Assembly (NCBI GenBank): GCA_041662005.1
Contig: JBAZTJ010000001.1
Span: 1 to 62,802, forward strand
Source: DATHXC01 sp041662005
Lineage (GTDB): Bacteria > Pseudomonadota > Gammaproteobacteria > Burkholderiales > Methylophilaceae
Reading direction: 5' to 3'
Length of the DNA: 62,802 bases
Shown here: piece after piece, positions 1 through 8,257 of the stretch
Numbering within the stretch: position 1 is the first letter of the stretch
Layout: each line of letters starts with the position of its first letter
Notes under the pieces: generated by a model
What the model was told of the DNA's origin: nothing
Seen by the model: only the letters and a program-made list of their open reading frames with translations
Database searches by the model: none
Translations under genes and position numbers: made by a program

Positions 1-15
1 GTGCTCTTCCGATCT
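1..15 (+). other. Illumina adapter remnant
   Basis: The first 15 bases, GTGCTCTTCCGATCT, are identical to the 3' end of the standard Illumina TruSeq read-2 adapter. They are not genomic. The reading frame of the neighbouring DUF4390 gene is sensible up to about base 16 and loses family resemblance inside these bases. Confidence 0.93.
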
Positions 16-343
16 GTGTGCTCGCGGTGACGACTTCATCATCAAACCAGTAGCGACGCGGCGATACCACTTGAAATTCGATCAGGAAAGTCAGCGGAAC
101 GCCTTTATTAAGCGCCTCTTCCACTACCGAACTAAAGTTGATATCCAGAACCGCGCTCAGTGCATAAGCATCGTCTGCTGGCACTAGGTCGGCCGCCTTG
201 ATATTGAGATAACTGCTTGCCGCCAGAATATAACTCGCGAAAAACAATGAGAAAGCAGTAGTTGCCCATATTTTCAACAGCCGGGCGCTTAAAAACCGTG
301 GCAGTTTATTTTTTTTGCAATAGTGCGTAAAAAAAGCCGTCAT
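16..343 (-). CDS. DUF4390 family exported protein, 3' end missing
   Basis: Partial gene reading off the left end. From an ATG at 343 the minus strand encodes basic residues (MTAFFTHYCKKNKLPRF), then a hydrophobic signal-like stretch ending SYILAAS. A mature part follows, with VLDINFSSVVEEALNKG and SPRRYWFDDEVVTAS. That last block resembles the conserved core of DUF4390 proteins, which in Betaproteobacteria usually lie between rsmB and the ntrY/ntrX two-component genes. The ATG overlaps the end of rsmB by 38 bases; a TTG at about 264 is an alternative start. About 109 codons are visible and the C-terminus is lost to the adapter. Likely periplasmic, function unknown. Confidence 0.72.
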
Positions 344-1583
344 GTTCTGCACAGGGAAGTAGTTGTCCGTCTTGTATGTTAGCTGATTTTAAACTGGCTA
401 GCGGTAATTGTTCTGCATCCGCCTGCTCTCCCAGGAAACGCTCTATTTGACGTTGATTTTCTTCATGAAATACTGAACACGTCACATAAAGCAATTTACC
501 ACCCTTTGCCAATAGCCGCCACATCCCTGGCAAAATCAGTGCCTGCTGCCTGGTAAACGAGCCGATATCAGCTTCACGCCGTAACCACTTGATATCGACA
601 TGACGACGTACGATGCCGGATGCTGTGCAGGGTACGTCAGCAAGAATGCGGTCAAAAGGCACGCCATCCCACCATTCATTCGATGCGGCATCACCCACCA
701 GCAAATCCGCATTAAGCTTCAGTCGCTGCAGATTGTCCCGTGTGCGTTGCAAACGTAGTTCATCGCTATCCACTGCAGTCATGGCAACATCAGCCGCCTC
801 CAGTATATGTCCGGTTTTGCCGCCGGGGGCACAACAGGCATCCAGTACGCGCATGCCATCATGTACATCGAGCAAGTCAGCCGCCAACTGTGCACCATAG
901 TCCTGCACGGACACATCACCTTCAAAAAATCCGGGGATCTGGCCCACGTGGATTGCCTTGGTCAGCATCAAGGCCTGACCACCCAGCAAGGTCGACTCTA
1001 TGCCCTGGTCAACTAGTTTTTGCTGATAGTCTGCAACCGAGTTCCGGCGTTGATTAACACGCAGCGTCAGTGGCGGATGCTGATTTCCAGCGACCAGCAT
1101 GCCCTGCCAATGCAGCGGGTATTGTGTCTTGAGCTTGTTGATCCACCATTTGGGGTAAGAATAGGTGGCGACTTCGTTATCTGCCACCTTTTGTAGCAAG
1201 GCTTCGCGTTGCCGCAAGAAATTGCGTAATACCCCGTTCACCAAGCCTTTTGCCCAGGACTTCCCCGAGCGGCTGGCTACTTTTACCGCCTGATCCACCA
1301 CGGTATGCGGCGCGGCTTTGTCATGCTGCAACTGGTAAATTGCCACCAGCAACAGGCAGTGCAAACGTTCGTCCTGCAAGGGCTTTTCCAGCAACTGCGC
1401 CAGCAGCGCCTGTATCTGCCCATAAAAACGCAGCGTACCGTAGCTCAGATCCTGCGCTACCGCACGCTGTTGTGGGGTGATGTCGACATGGGTACGGAAA
1501 ATAGCTTCCAGTCCGGTGTTGAGATTACGCCCTGCAAATACCTGCTGGATGGCCTCTGCCGCCAGTTGCTGGGAGATATTCAA
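306..1583 (-). CDS. rsmB: 16S rRNA m5C967 methyltransferase RsmB
   Basis: Cytoplasmic SAM-dependent enzyme that methylates C967 of 16S rRNA. It has 425 residues, close to the E. coli length. The N-terminal third is the NusB-like RNA-binding domain (from about residue 5 to 135). The Rossmann domain has the SAM motif DACCAPGGKTG near residue 250, the motif IV cysteine in DVPCTASGIVRRH, and the catalytic cysteine in VTCSVFHEEN. The start is TTG, which overlaps the htpX stop as TTGA; this suggests translational coupling. No in-frame ATG lies nearby. Confidence 0.96.
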   Translation of the reverse strand: MNISQQLAAEAIQQVFAGRNLNTGLEAIFRTHVDITPQQRAVAQDLSYGTLRFYGQIQALLAQLLEKPLQDERLHCLLLVAIYQLQHDKAAPHTVVDQAVKVASRSGKSWAKGLVNGVLRNFLRQREALLQKVADNEVATYSYPKWWINKLKTQYPLHWQGMLVAGNQHPPLTLRVNQRRNSVADYQQKLVDQGIESTLLGGQALMLTKAIHVGQIPGFFEGDVSVQDYGAQLAADLLDVHDGMRVLDACCAPGGKTGHILEAADVAMTAVDSDELRLQRTRDNLQRLKLNADLLVGDAASNEWWDGVPFDRILADVPCTASGIVRRHVDIKWLRREADIGSFTRQQALILPGMWRLLAKGGKLLYVTCSVFHEENQRQIERFLGEQADAEQLPLASLKSANIQDGQLLPCAEHDGFFYALLQKK

Positions 1584-2422
1584 CGAACCATCGCCATCAG
1601 CCGGGAGATTCGCTCTTCGGTTTGCGGATGTGTACTAAAGAGGCCTTTAATGCCGTTCGCCGATAATGGATTGATAATCATCATTTGTGCTGTTTCCGGA
1701 TGCATTTCTGCGGTTTCAAGTGGTATCTGGTGCGCATAGTCATGGATCTTCTTCAAGGCAGCGGCCAGCGCAGCGGGGTCGCCGCTGATTTCAGCGCCGC
1801 CCTTGTCAGCCTCAAACTCACGTGCACGCGAGATAGCCATCTGTATCAGCATCGCAGCAAATGGCGCTACGATCATGATCAGGATAGCCACAGCAGGATG
1901 CACATTGCGGTCACGTCCGCCGCCCGAAAACAGCATGCCGAACTGTGCGATAGAAGAGATTGCACCAGCGACTGTGGCTGAAATAGTGGAAATTAAGGTA
2001 TCCCTGTGTTTAACATGTGTCAGCTCGTGCGCCATTACACCGCGCAGTTCGCGCTCGCTCAGTATGCGCATGATGCCGGTAGTGGCTGCCACTGCTGCAT
2101 GCTCAGGATCGCGCCCGGTGGCAAATGCATTGGGCTGGGCCTCATCTATGATATACACCTTGGGCATAGGCAATTGAGCGTTCTGCGCCAGTTCTCGCAC
2201 CATGCGATAAAACTGGGGTGCACTGTTCTCGTCCACTTCCTGGGCGTTGTACATTTTGAGTACCGCCTGGTCGGAGAACCAGTATGCGTAGACATTCATG
2301 GCTGCAGCCAGCCCCAAGGCAATCAGCATCCCGCCAGCCCCCCCTAATGCGGCACCCACCATGCCGAACAGCACAACGATACCTGCCATCAAGATGGTTG
2401 TTTTGAACCAGTTACCTGCCAT
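1580..2422 (-). CDS. htpX: Membrane zinc metalloprotease HtpX
   Basis: Inner-membrane M48 protease that takes part in quality control of membrane proteins, alongside FtsH. It has 280 residues. Two hydrophobic segments lie at the N-terminus, followed by the zinc site HELTHVKH, then two more membrane segments (for example VAILIMIVAPFAAML) and a distal glutamate in REFEADKGGAE. A good ribosome site (GAGGT) precedes the ATG. It is first in a tightly packed htpX-rsmB-DUF4390 run on the minus strand. Confidence 0.95.
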   Translation of the reverse strand: MAGNWFKTTILMAGIVVLFGMVGAALGGAGGMLIALGLAAAMNVYAYWFSDQAVLKMYNAQEVDENSAPQFYRMVRELAQNAQLPMPKVYIIDEAQPNAFATGRDPEHAAVAATTGIMRILSERELRGVMAHELTHVKHRDTLISTISATVAGAISSIAQFGMLFSGGGRDRNVHPAVAILIMIVAPFAAMLIQMAISRAREFEADKGGAEISGDPAALAAALKKIHDYAHQIPLETAEMHPETAQMMIINPLSANGIKGLFSTHPQTEERISRLMAMVR

Positions 2423-2524
2423 TTGTTACCTCTTTATCAATCCTGAAAATACCTTCAGTCGCTTGTTTAGATGGGGACAAGTCTCAAAAATTCAATGCGC
2501 TAAAATTCAAGACTCATGACACGC

Positions 2525-3461
2525 TCAGCTAAAGCACTGGCCTGGCGTTATTGCACGTCCAGCTAAAAAGTCGCGGGCGCGCATACGTTTACCGCCCGGC
2601 ATTTGCAGTTCTTCTATGTTCAACAGCCCTTCTCCGCATCCGACCACAATGCCGTCTGCCACATCCACTACCGTGCCGGGCACGGCTTTTCCTGCTGCGG
2701 CTGTCGCCATCCAGATACGACATACCTCGCCATTCAGCTGNNNNNNNNNNCGCTACCGGAAAAGGATTGAAAGCGCGCACCTGTTGCGATAACTCAATGG
2801 CACTTTTATTCCAGTCTATAGCCGCTTCCGATTTCTGCAGCTTGGCAGCATATGTCACCAGCGACTCATCCTGTGGAGTTGCCTGCAGCTCCCCCTCAGC
2901 AGCAAGCCTGGCCATGGCATCCACCATCAAATCAGCGCCTATGTGTGCCAAACCATCGTGCAGAGTTTGCGCGGTATCTCGTTCTGTTATCGGCAATACA
3001 CCCGTGCTGATCATGGCCCCTGCATCCAGCGCAGGAACCACCTCCATAATGGTGACGCCGGTTTGCTTGTCTCCCGCCAGCATTGAGCGCTGGATAGGCG
3101 CCGCACCACGCCAGCGTGGCAGTAATGAGGCATGGATATTAAAACAACCCATACGCGGCATGTTTAACACATTGGTTGGAATGATCAGCCCATAAGCCGC
3201 CACGATCATGACATCAGCATTTTCAGCTGCGATACGTGCCTGAACAGCCTCTTCCTTCAAGGTGTCAGGTTGGAATACCGGGATATGATGTTGTAACGCC
3301 AGCTCTTTCACGGGACTAGGCCTCAGCTTCATGCCTCGCCCGGCAGGCCGATCCGGCTGAGTAAGCACTAACGTTACCTGATGTCCGGCAGCGACCAGCG
3401 CGCTAAGTGCAGGCACCGCAAACTCGGGAGTGCCTGCAAAGATAATACGCAATGGTTCCAC
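2525..3461 (-). CDS. fmt: Methionyl-tRNA formyltransferase, interrupted by assembly gap
   Basis: Formylates initiator Met-tRNA using 10-formyl-THF. The N-terminal domain shows IIFAGTPEFAVPAL and the formyl-THF and catalytic region NIHASLLPRWRGAAPIQRS. The C-terminal OB-fold part (QLNGEVCRIWMATAA onward to a TGA at 2525) lies beyond ten Ns and is in another frame as written. The frame joins only if the true gap is a multiple of three, so the gene is probably intact and the N count is wrong. The start is GTG, sharing its G with the def stop (TAGTG). This is the usual def-fmt operon. Confidence 0.93.
2741..2750. other. Assembly gap of ten Ns inside fmt
   Basis: A run of ten Ns. The flanks translate as QVRAFNPFPVA on one side and QLNGEVCRIW on the other, which are neighbouring parts of Fmt. 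Comparison with E. coli Fmt from memory suggests that only two or three residues (6 or 9 bases) are missing, so the gap length is nominal. Confidence 0.97.
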
Positions 3462-3961
3462 TACCTGCCTCGCTGACGCTTTTGCATCTTGTTCTTGATA
3501 CGAGTTTGTTTTAACGGCGACAGGTATTGCACGAATACCTTGCCAAGCAAATGATCCATTTCATGCTGGACACAGACTGCTAGCAAACCTTCCGCTTCCA
3601 GTGTAAATGGTTTGCCATCCCGGCTTAATGCTTCTACGGTGATTTTTTCGGCGCGTGTCACCATGTCGTAAATTCCCGGCACTGACAGGCAGCCCTCTTC
3701 GTAGTCTTGCGTACCGAAGCTGGTAAGAATTTTAGGATTAATAAAAACCTGCAACTGGTTTTTGTTTTCACTGATATCAATAAGGATGATCTGCTGATGG
3801 ACATCAACCTGCGTCGCTGCCAAACCTATGCCTGGTGCGTCATACATGGTTTCCGCCATATCGTCGATCAGGCGTCGGATAGTGGCATCCACTTCTTTGA
3901 CAGGCTTGGCGATTGTATACAAACGCGGGTCTGGATAATTGAGTATGTCTAAGATTGCCAT
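3461..3961 (-). CDS. def: Peptide deformylase
   Basis: Removes the formyl group from new proteins; a metal hydrolase, usually with Fe2+. It has 166 residues, the standard length, with all three motifs: GIGLAATQ near residue 45, EEGCLSVPG (metal cysteine), and HEMDH (metal histidines and catalytic Glu). It precedes fmt with a one-base stop/start overlap, and is transcribed divergently from the LysM gene. Confidence 0.97.
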   Translation of the reverse strand: MAILDILNYPDPRLYTIAKPVKEVDATIRRLIDDMAETMYDAPGIGLAATQVDVHQQIILIDISENKNQLQVFINPKILTSFGTQDYEEGCLSVPGIYDMVTRAEKITVEALSRDGKPFTLEAEGLLAVCVQHEMDHLLGKVFVQYLSPLKQTRIKNKMQKRQRGR

Positions 3962-4078
3962 ATTAAAGAAATTGCCATAAAAGCTTGATTGTTGAATGAA
4001 TTACATGCAAAATTTAATGCAACTTCGCGGATAATTAACCCGCGTTATTACGATAAGAGTCATAAAGGGGTCTTCAGC

Positions 4079-5236
4079 ATGTTTCGATACATTATAACGC
4101 CGCTATTAATTTGTTGCCTGACAGCACATGCAGCGGCAGCCCCTGCGACAAAAGATGACATACAGCTACAACCTAACCACCCAGACCGCCATGTGGTGGT
4201 TAAAGGGGATACGCTATGGGACATTTCCGGCAAGTTCCTCAAGAACCCGTGGTTATGGCCCAAGGTATGGCAGATGAATCGTGCACAGATCAAGAACCCA
4301 CACCTGATTTATCCCGGCGATGTAGTATTTCTGGATATGAGCAGTGGCAAACCACAACTGCGCCTGCTACGTGAAACCGTCACGCTGCAACCAGGCATTC
4401 GTGAAGAGGCCCTGAATAAGGAAGCTATCCCATCGATTTCGCCCAGTATTATCGCACCATTCCTAACCCGCCCACTAGTCATTGAGAAGGGCGAGCTGGA
4501 TAATTCACCATCCATTATTGCCGGACAAGATAATCGCGTCATTTTAAGCCCTGGCAGTCGCATCTACATCAACAAAATCGAAGAAGGTGCCGGTCTGTCC
4601 TGGAATGTTTATCGGCCAGGCAAAAACCTTATAGACCCTGATACCAAAGAAGTGCTGGGCACTGAAGCCATCTACCTGGGAGATGCACAACTCACCAAGT
4701 ATGGTGAGCCTGCGAGCGGCACTGTTGTATCGGCTAAAGAAGAGATTTTTGCCAAGGACAAGCTGATACTCGTGCCTCAGGCGATGGAATTCAGTTATGC
4801 CCCTCATGCGCCAGAGGCAGAGATTACCGGACGCATAATCTCTATCAACGGTGGTCTGGCTGAAACCGGGCGCAACTCCATCATTGCGATTAACCGCGGC
4901 TCCGCCGATGGAATTGAGGTGGGGCATGTGCTGGCCATTAATCGCCAGGGTGCCCTGATTAAAAATCCCAATGCACCCAAGCCCAAGGGAAGATGGGAGG
5001 AGTTCAAAGACACCCTGAAAGTCGATCCGAGCAGACGCCTGCTGGACTACTCAAAGAGTGACAAGGATGCAAAAGAACAAGCCAAAGAAGATGAAACCAG
5101 CGGCGCTTATATGAGGTTACCTAACGAGCGCGTCGGTCTGGTCATGATATTCCGCACCTTCGACAAGGTATCCTACGGTCTCATTATGCAGGCAACCGAG
5201 CCTGTGAGAGTGCTTGATGTGGTGGAGAAACCTTAA
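4079..5236 (+). CDS. LysM domain exported protein
   Basis: Likely periplasmic or envelope peptidoglycan-binding protein of 385 residues. The start chosen is the ATG at 4079. It has AAGGGG nine bases upstream and gives a clean signal peptide (MFRYIITPLLICCLTAHAAA); the open frame extends upstream to 3989, but that part looks non-coding. A LysM domain covers roughly residues 38-90 (VVKGDTLWDISGKFLKNPW, then NPHLIYPGDVV). The rest is a beta-rich region of unknown role. Genes of this kind sit directly before dprA in many Betaproteobacteria. Confidence 0.88.
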   Translation: MFRYIITPLLICCLTAHAAAAPATKDDIQLQPNHPDRHVVVKGDTLWDISGKFLKNPWLWPKVWQMNRAQIKNPHLIYPGDVVFLDMSSGKPQLRLLRETVTLQPGIREEALNKEAIPSISPSIIAPFLTRPLVIEKGELDNSPSIIAGQDNRVILSPGSRIYINKIEEGAGLSWNVYRPGKNLIDPDTKEVLGTEAIYLGDAQLTKYGEPASGTVVSAKEEIFAKDKLILVPQAMEFSYAPHAPEAEITGRIISINGGLAETGRNSIIAINRGSADGIEVGHVLAINRQGALIKNPNAPKPKGRWEEFKDTLKVDPSRRLLDYSKSDKDAKEQAKEDETSGAYMRLPNERVGLVMIFRTFDKVSYGLIMQATEPVRVLDVVEKP

Positions 5237-5257
5237 CACCAAAGCCTGCTCGCGCTC

Positions 5258-6361
5258 ATGGCACCCACAGCTGATGTATCTGTAACAGAAAATGACGTTG
5301 CACTGTGGATATGCCTAACCCAGATACATGGCTTGGGCCCACAGGGCTTATGCCATCTGCTGCAAACTTTTGGCAGTCCTGAGCAAATTTATGCCCGCAG
5401 CTACCCTCAGCTATCCGCGGTTGTCTCAGAGCCCGTAGCCAGACAAATCAGCGCTGGCCCAGATCTGGCAAGCGCAGCACCAACCATGAAATGGCTGGAG
5501 CAAGCCAATAACTTCGTGATTACCCTAGCCGATGCCGATTATCCACGCGCCCTGCTGGAAATCCCAGACCCACCGCCTATCCTGTATGCCAAAGGCCATT
5601 TGCACTGGCTGAACTCGCGTGCTATCGCGGTGGTAGGCAGTCGTAACGCATCACATCAAGGCGAAAAAAATGCCGAAGATTTTTCCCAGGCCTTATGTCA
5701 GCAAGGGTTTACCATTGTCAGCGGAATGGCACTTGGTATTGACGGTGCAGCCCACCGCGGTGCACTAAAAGCCAACGGTGCCACCATTGCAGTGGTGGGC
5801 ACTGGGCTGGATATTGTTTATCCCGCCAGGCATCGCGAACTTGCCCACCACATCGCTGAGCGCGGGGTGATTATTTCCGAGTTTGCGCTCGGCACACCCT
5901 CGCGCGCGCAAAACTTTCCGCGCCGCAATCGCATTATCAGCGGGCTGGGATTGGGCTGCCTGGTTGTAGAAGCCAATGTGCAGAGTGGCTCACTGATTAC
6001 AGCCAGATTAGCCGCCGAACAGGGCCGTGAAGTCTTTGCCATTCCCGGTTCGATACACTCACCCACGTCCAAAGGCTGTCATGAACTGATTAAACAGGGT
6101 GCCAAGCTCGTAGACAACATTCAAGACATTCTGGATGAACTGGGCAGCAACATGCCCGAAGCACTGCCTGGAAGCCCTGCCGATACTGCCTCACAAGAAG
6201 ATCCTCTGTTGAAATGCATAGGTTACGATCCTGTCAGCATGGAGTCCCTAGTTGAGCGCAGTGGCTTGACGAGCGAGCACCTTTCCGCCATGCTGTTGGT
6301 GCTGGAGTTAGAGAATAAAGTAGCCTCTTTACCGGGGGGGCGTTACCAGCGTATCGCCTAA
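5258..6361 (+). CDS. dprA: DNA-processing protein DprA
   Basis: Binds incoming single-stranded DNA and loads RecA during natural transformation. It has 367 residues: an N-terminal SAM-like region, then a Rossmann fold with VVGSRNASHQG, SGMALGIDGAAHRGAL and FPRRNRIISGL, and a C-terminal winged-helix segment (CIGYDPVSMESLVERSGL). It lies 21 bases after the LysM gene and before smg, a common betaproteobacterial order. Confidence 0.95.
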   Translation: MAPTADVSVTENDVALWICLTQIHGLGPQGLCHLLQTFGSPEQIYARSYPQLSAVVSEPVARQISAGPDLASAAPTMKWLEQANNFVITLADADYPRALLEIPDPPPILYAKGHLHWLNSRAIAVVGSRNASHQGEKNAEDFSQALCQQGFTIVSGMALGIDGAAHRGALKANGATIAVVGTGLDIVYPARHRELAHHIAERGVIISEFALGTPSRAQNFPRRNRIISGLGLGCLVVEANVQSGSLITARLAAEQGREVFAIPGSIHSPTSKGCHELIKQGAKLVDNIQDILDELGSNMPEALPGSPADTASQEDPLLKCIGYDPVSMESLVERSGLTSEHLSAMLLVLELENKVASLPGGRYQRIA

Positions 6362-6481
6362 TTTTAATTTTTTGGCTAACTTTTAGGGTGCTTCTAAAAA
6401 TTCAGAATTCTAAGCGATAAAACAAAGCAGCAATATCGCGACCGAGTTGGAATCTTTAGGGGCGCCCGGAATGGGGAATCC

Positions 6482-6940
6482 ATGTTCGAAGTCTTGGTTT
6501 ACATGTTTGAAAATTACTTTGAAGTCGATATACGTCCCGACCAAAACACACTTGCAAAAGAACTATTCGCCGCAGGCTTTGACACCGATGACATTAATGG
6601 TGCTTTTGACTGGTTCACCGCACTGGAAGAAATGACCGATCAGGCCAGCAATGCCTCAGCAGGACATGGCTTGGGCATGCGCATTTATGCCGATATTGAA
6701 ACCAAGAAAATCAGCTCAGAAAGCCTGAGTTTCATGATGTTTCTGGAACAAGCCAATATACTTAACCCCAGCCAGCGCGAACTGGTGATAGACCGCGCCA
6801 TGGCGTTGCCGCAGCCAGAAGTCAGCATAGAGGAAACTCGCTGGATCGTGCTGATGGCCTTATGGAATCAGGGCAAAGCGAATGACTACCTGTTTGTAGA
6901 AGATGCCGTGTTTGGCGATAATAGCCCAACCCTGCACTAA
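6482..6940 (+). CDS. smg: Smg family protein (DUF494)
   Basis: 152-residue acidic protein beginning MFEVLVYMFENYFEVDI, typical of the Smg/DUF494 family found after dprA. The function is not well defined. A GGGGAA ribosome site precedes the ATG. The next gene in many relatives is topA; here the convergent metF follows instead. Confidence 0.9.
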   Translation: MFEVLVYMFENYFEVDIRPDQNTLAKELFAAGFDTDDINGAFDWFTALEEMTDQASNASAGHGLGMRIYADIETKKISSESLSFMMFLEQANILNPSQRELVIDRAMALPQPEVSIEETRWIVLMALWNQGKANDYLFVEDAVFGDNSPTLH

Positions 6941-6964
6941 CAGCCCTGCACCTTTAGAAATTCA

Positions 6965-6992
6965 CGCCAAGTGCTAGCTTTAGCGCTTGGCG
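6965..6992. terminator. Strong hairpin between smg and metF
   Basis: CGCCAAGTGCTA and TAGCGCTTGGCG form a 12-bp stem (one G-T pair) with a four-base loop. It overlaps the last codons of metF and follows smg. Neither side has a clear T tract, so it may be a weak two-way terminator or just a 3'-end stabiliser. Confidence 0.4.
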
Positions 6993-7831
6993 CCCAAGCC
7001 AATGTTATTGGCAATAGTCGTTATAATGCCGGCCTGATTCAGGGTGTAGAAATGTAAGCCCGGCGCACCGGCCGCCAACAACTTTTCACAAAGCCCCGTC
7101 ACCACCTCTACCCCAAGCTCACGAATCGAAGCAATATCATCACCATAATCCTGCAACCTGAGTCGCAGCCAGCGAGGAATCTCGGCACCGCACACATCTG
7201 AAAAACGCGATAGCTGCGTGATGTTGTATATCGGCATAATGCCGGGGACGATCGGAATAGTGATGCCAAGTGCGTCACACTGATCAATGAACTGGAAGTA
7301 AGCGTCAGCATTATAAAAATACTGGGTAATGGCAGCGTTAGCACCGGCATCCACCTTGTGCTTGAAATACTTTAAATCTGAGGCAGGCGAGCGTGACTCG
7401 GGATGAAACTCTGGATACGCCGCAACCTCTATCTGGAACGAGTCGCCAGTCTCTTGGCGAATGAATGCCACCAGTTCATCAGCATGACGGAAATCACCTG
7501 TGCTCGCCTCTCCTGAAGGCAGGTCGCCACGCAAAGCAACCAGGCGGCGAATGTCATGCTTACGATACTCAGTCAGCAAAGCGACGATTTCTTCTTTGCT
7601 GGAGGAAATGCAGGAGATATGCGGCGCAGCTTCCAGGCCTTCACTTTGAATTTCCAACACGGTTTCCAGCGTACGATCACGTGTAGAGCCGCCGGCACCA
7701 AAGGTAACAGAGAAAAATTTAGGTTGTAACAGCGTCAATTGCTTGCGCGTCTCACGCAGCTTGGCGATACCCTCCGCCGTTTTTGGAGGGAAGAATTCAA
7801 AACTGATCATAGGATTTTTTATATTATTCAT
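6980..7831 (-). CDS. metF: Methylenetetrahydrofolate reductase
   Basis: FAD enzyme that reduces 5,10-methylene-THF to 5-methyl-THF for methionine synthesis. It has 283 residues with the N-terminal ISFEFFPPKT motif, FSVTFGAGGSTRDRT, and the C-terminal barrel part (PGIMPIYNITQLSRFSDVCG). It lies downstream of ahcY and a small membrane protein on the same strand, so these methyl-cycle genes are probably co-transcribed from the riboswitch-controlled promoter upstream of ahcY. Confidence 0.96.
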   Translation of the reverse strand: MNNIKNPMISFEFFPPKTAEGIAKLRETRKQLTLLQPKFFSVTFGAGGSTRDRTLETVLEIQSEGLEAAPHISCISSSKEEIVALLTEYRKHDIRRLVALRGDLPSGEASTGDFRHADELVAFIRQETGDSFQIEVAAYPEFHPESRSPASDLKYFKHKVDAGANAAITQYFYNADAYFQFIDQCDALGITIPIVPGIMPIYNITQLSRFSDVCGAEIPRWLRLRLQDYGDDIASIRELGVEVVTGLCEKLLAAGAPGLHFYTLNQAGIITTIANNIGLGAKR

Positions 7832-7852
7832 TAATAGTTACCAGTGCTGCAG

Positions 7853-8194
7853 TCAATCACCGAGTACCAGGGCAGTTAACACCCAGGAGATCAGGCTGTA
7901 CAGCAACGCTCCCAATATGCCTGCCAGCAGGCTGGTCACCTCAAAGCCTTGCAGCAAATGCCCAACGAAAAAGAACAAGAGTCCGTTAATCACAAAGATA
8001 AATAGGCCTAAAGTCAGGATAGTCACTGGTAAGGTCAGCAGCACCAATACCGGCTTGATTAAAATATTGACCAGACCAATCACCGCTGCGGCAATCAGTG
8101 CGGCAGTGAAACCCGCCACATGGATGGACGGCAATAAATAAGCCACAGCCAATAAGGCCAATGCATTCAACAACCAGACTATGAGCAACTTCAT
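7853..8194 (-). CDS. Small membrane protein, phage-holin-4 superfamily
   Basis: 113 residues, almost entirely hydrophobic, with about four membrane segments and the pattern GLVNILIKPVLVLLTLPVTI typical of YvlD-like / Phage_holin_4_2 proteins. Despite the family name it is not a phage gene here: the same small gene sits between ahcY and metF in many Betaproteobacteria. Its role is unknown. ATG with an AAGGAG ribosome site. Confidence 0.85.
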   Translation of the reverse strand: MKLLIVWLLNALALLAVAYLLPSIHVAGFTAALIAAAVIGLVNILIKPVLVLLTLPVTILTLGLFIFVINGLLFFFVGHLLQGFEVTSLLAGILGALLYSLISWVLTALVLGD

Positions 8195-8257
8195 AACTAC
8201 TCCTTCAAGAAGACAACGGCTGGCACCCGAAACCTCCGGATGCCAGCTTGCTCCTGA

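Noticed and set aside
1250..2519. Long plus-strand open frames opposite rsmB and htpX
   Set aside because: They are antisense shadows: no ribosome sites, no family resemblance, odd composition.
3989..4078. Upstream extension of the LysM protein frame
   Set aside because: It would bury the signal peptide and has no ribosome site; the ATG at 4079 has both.
7853..8194. Holin-like protein as a phage remnant
   Set aside because: It is the YvlD-like membrane protein usually found between ahcY and metF; no phage genes surround it.
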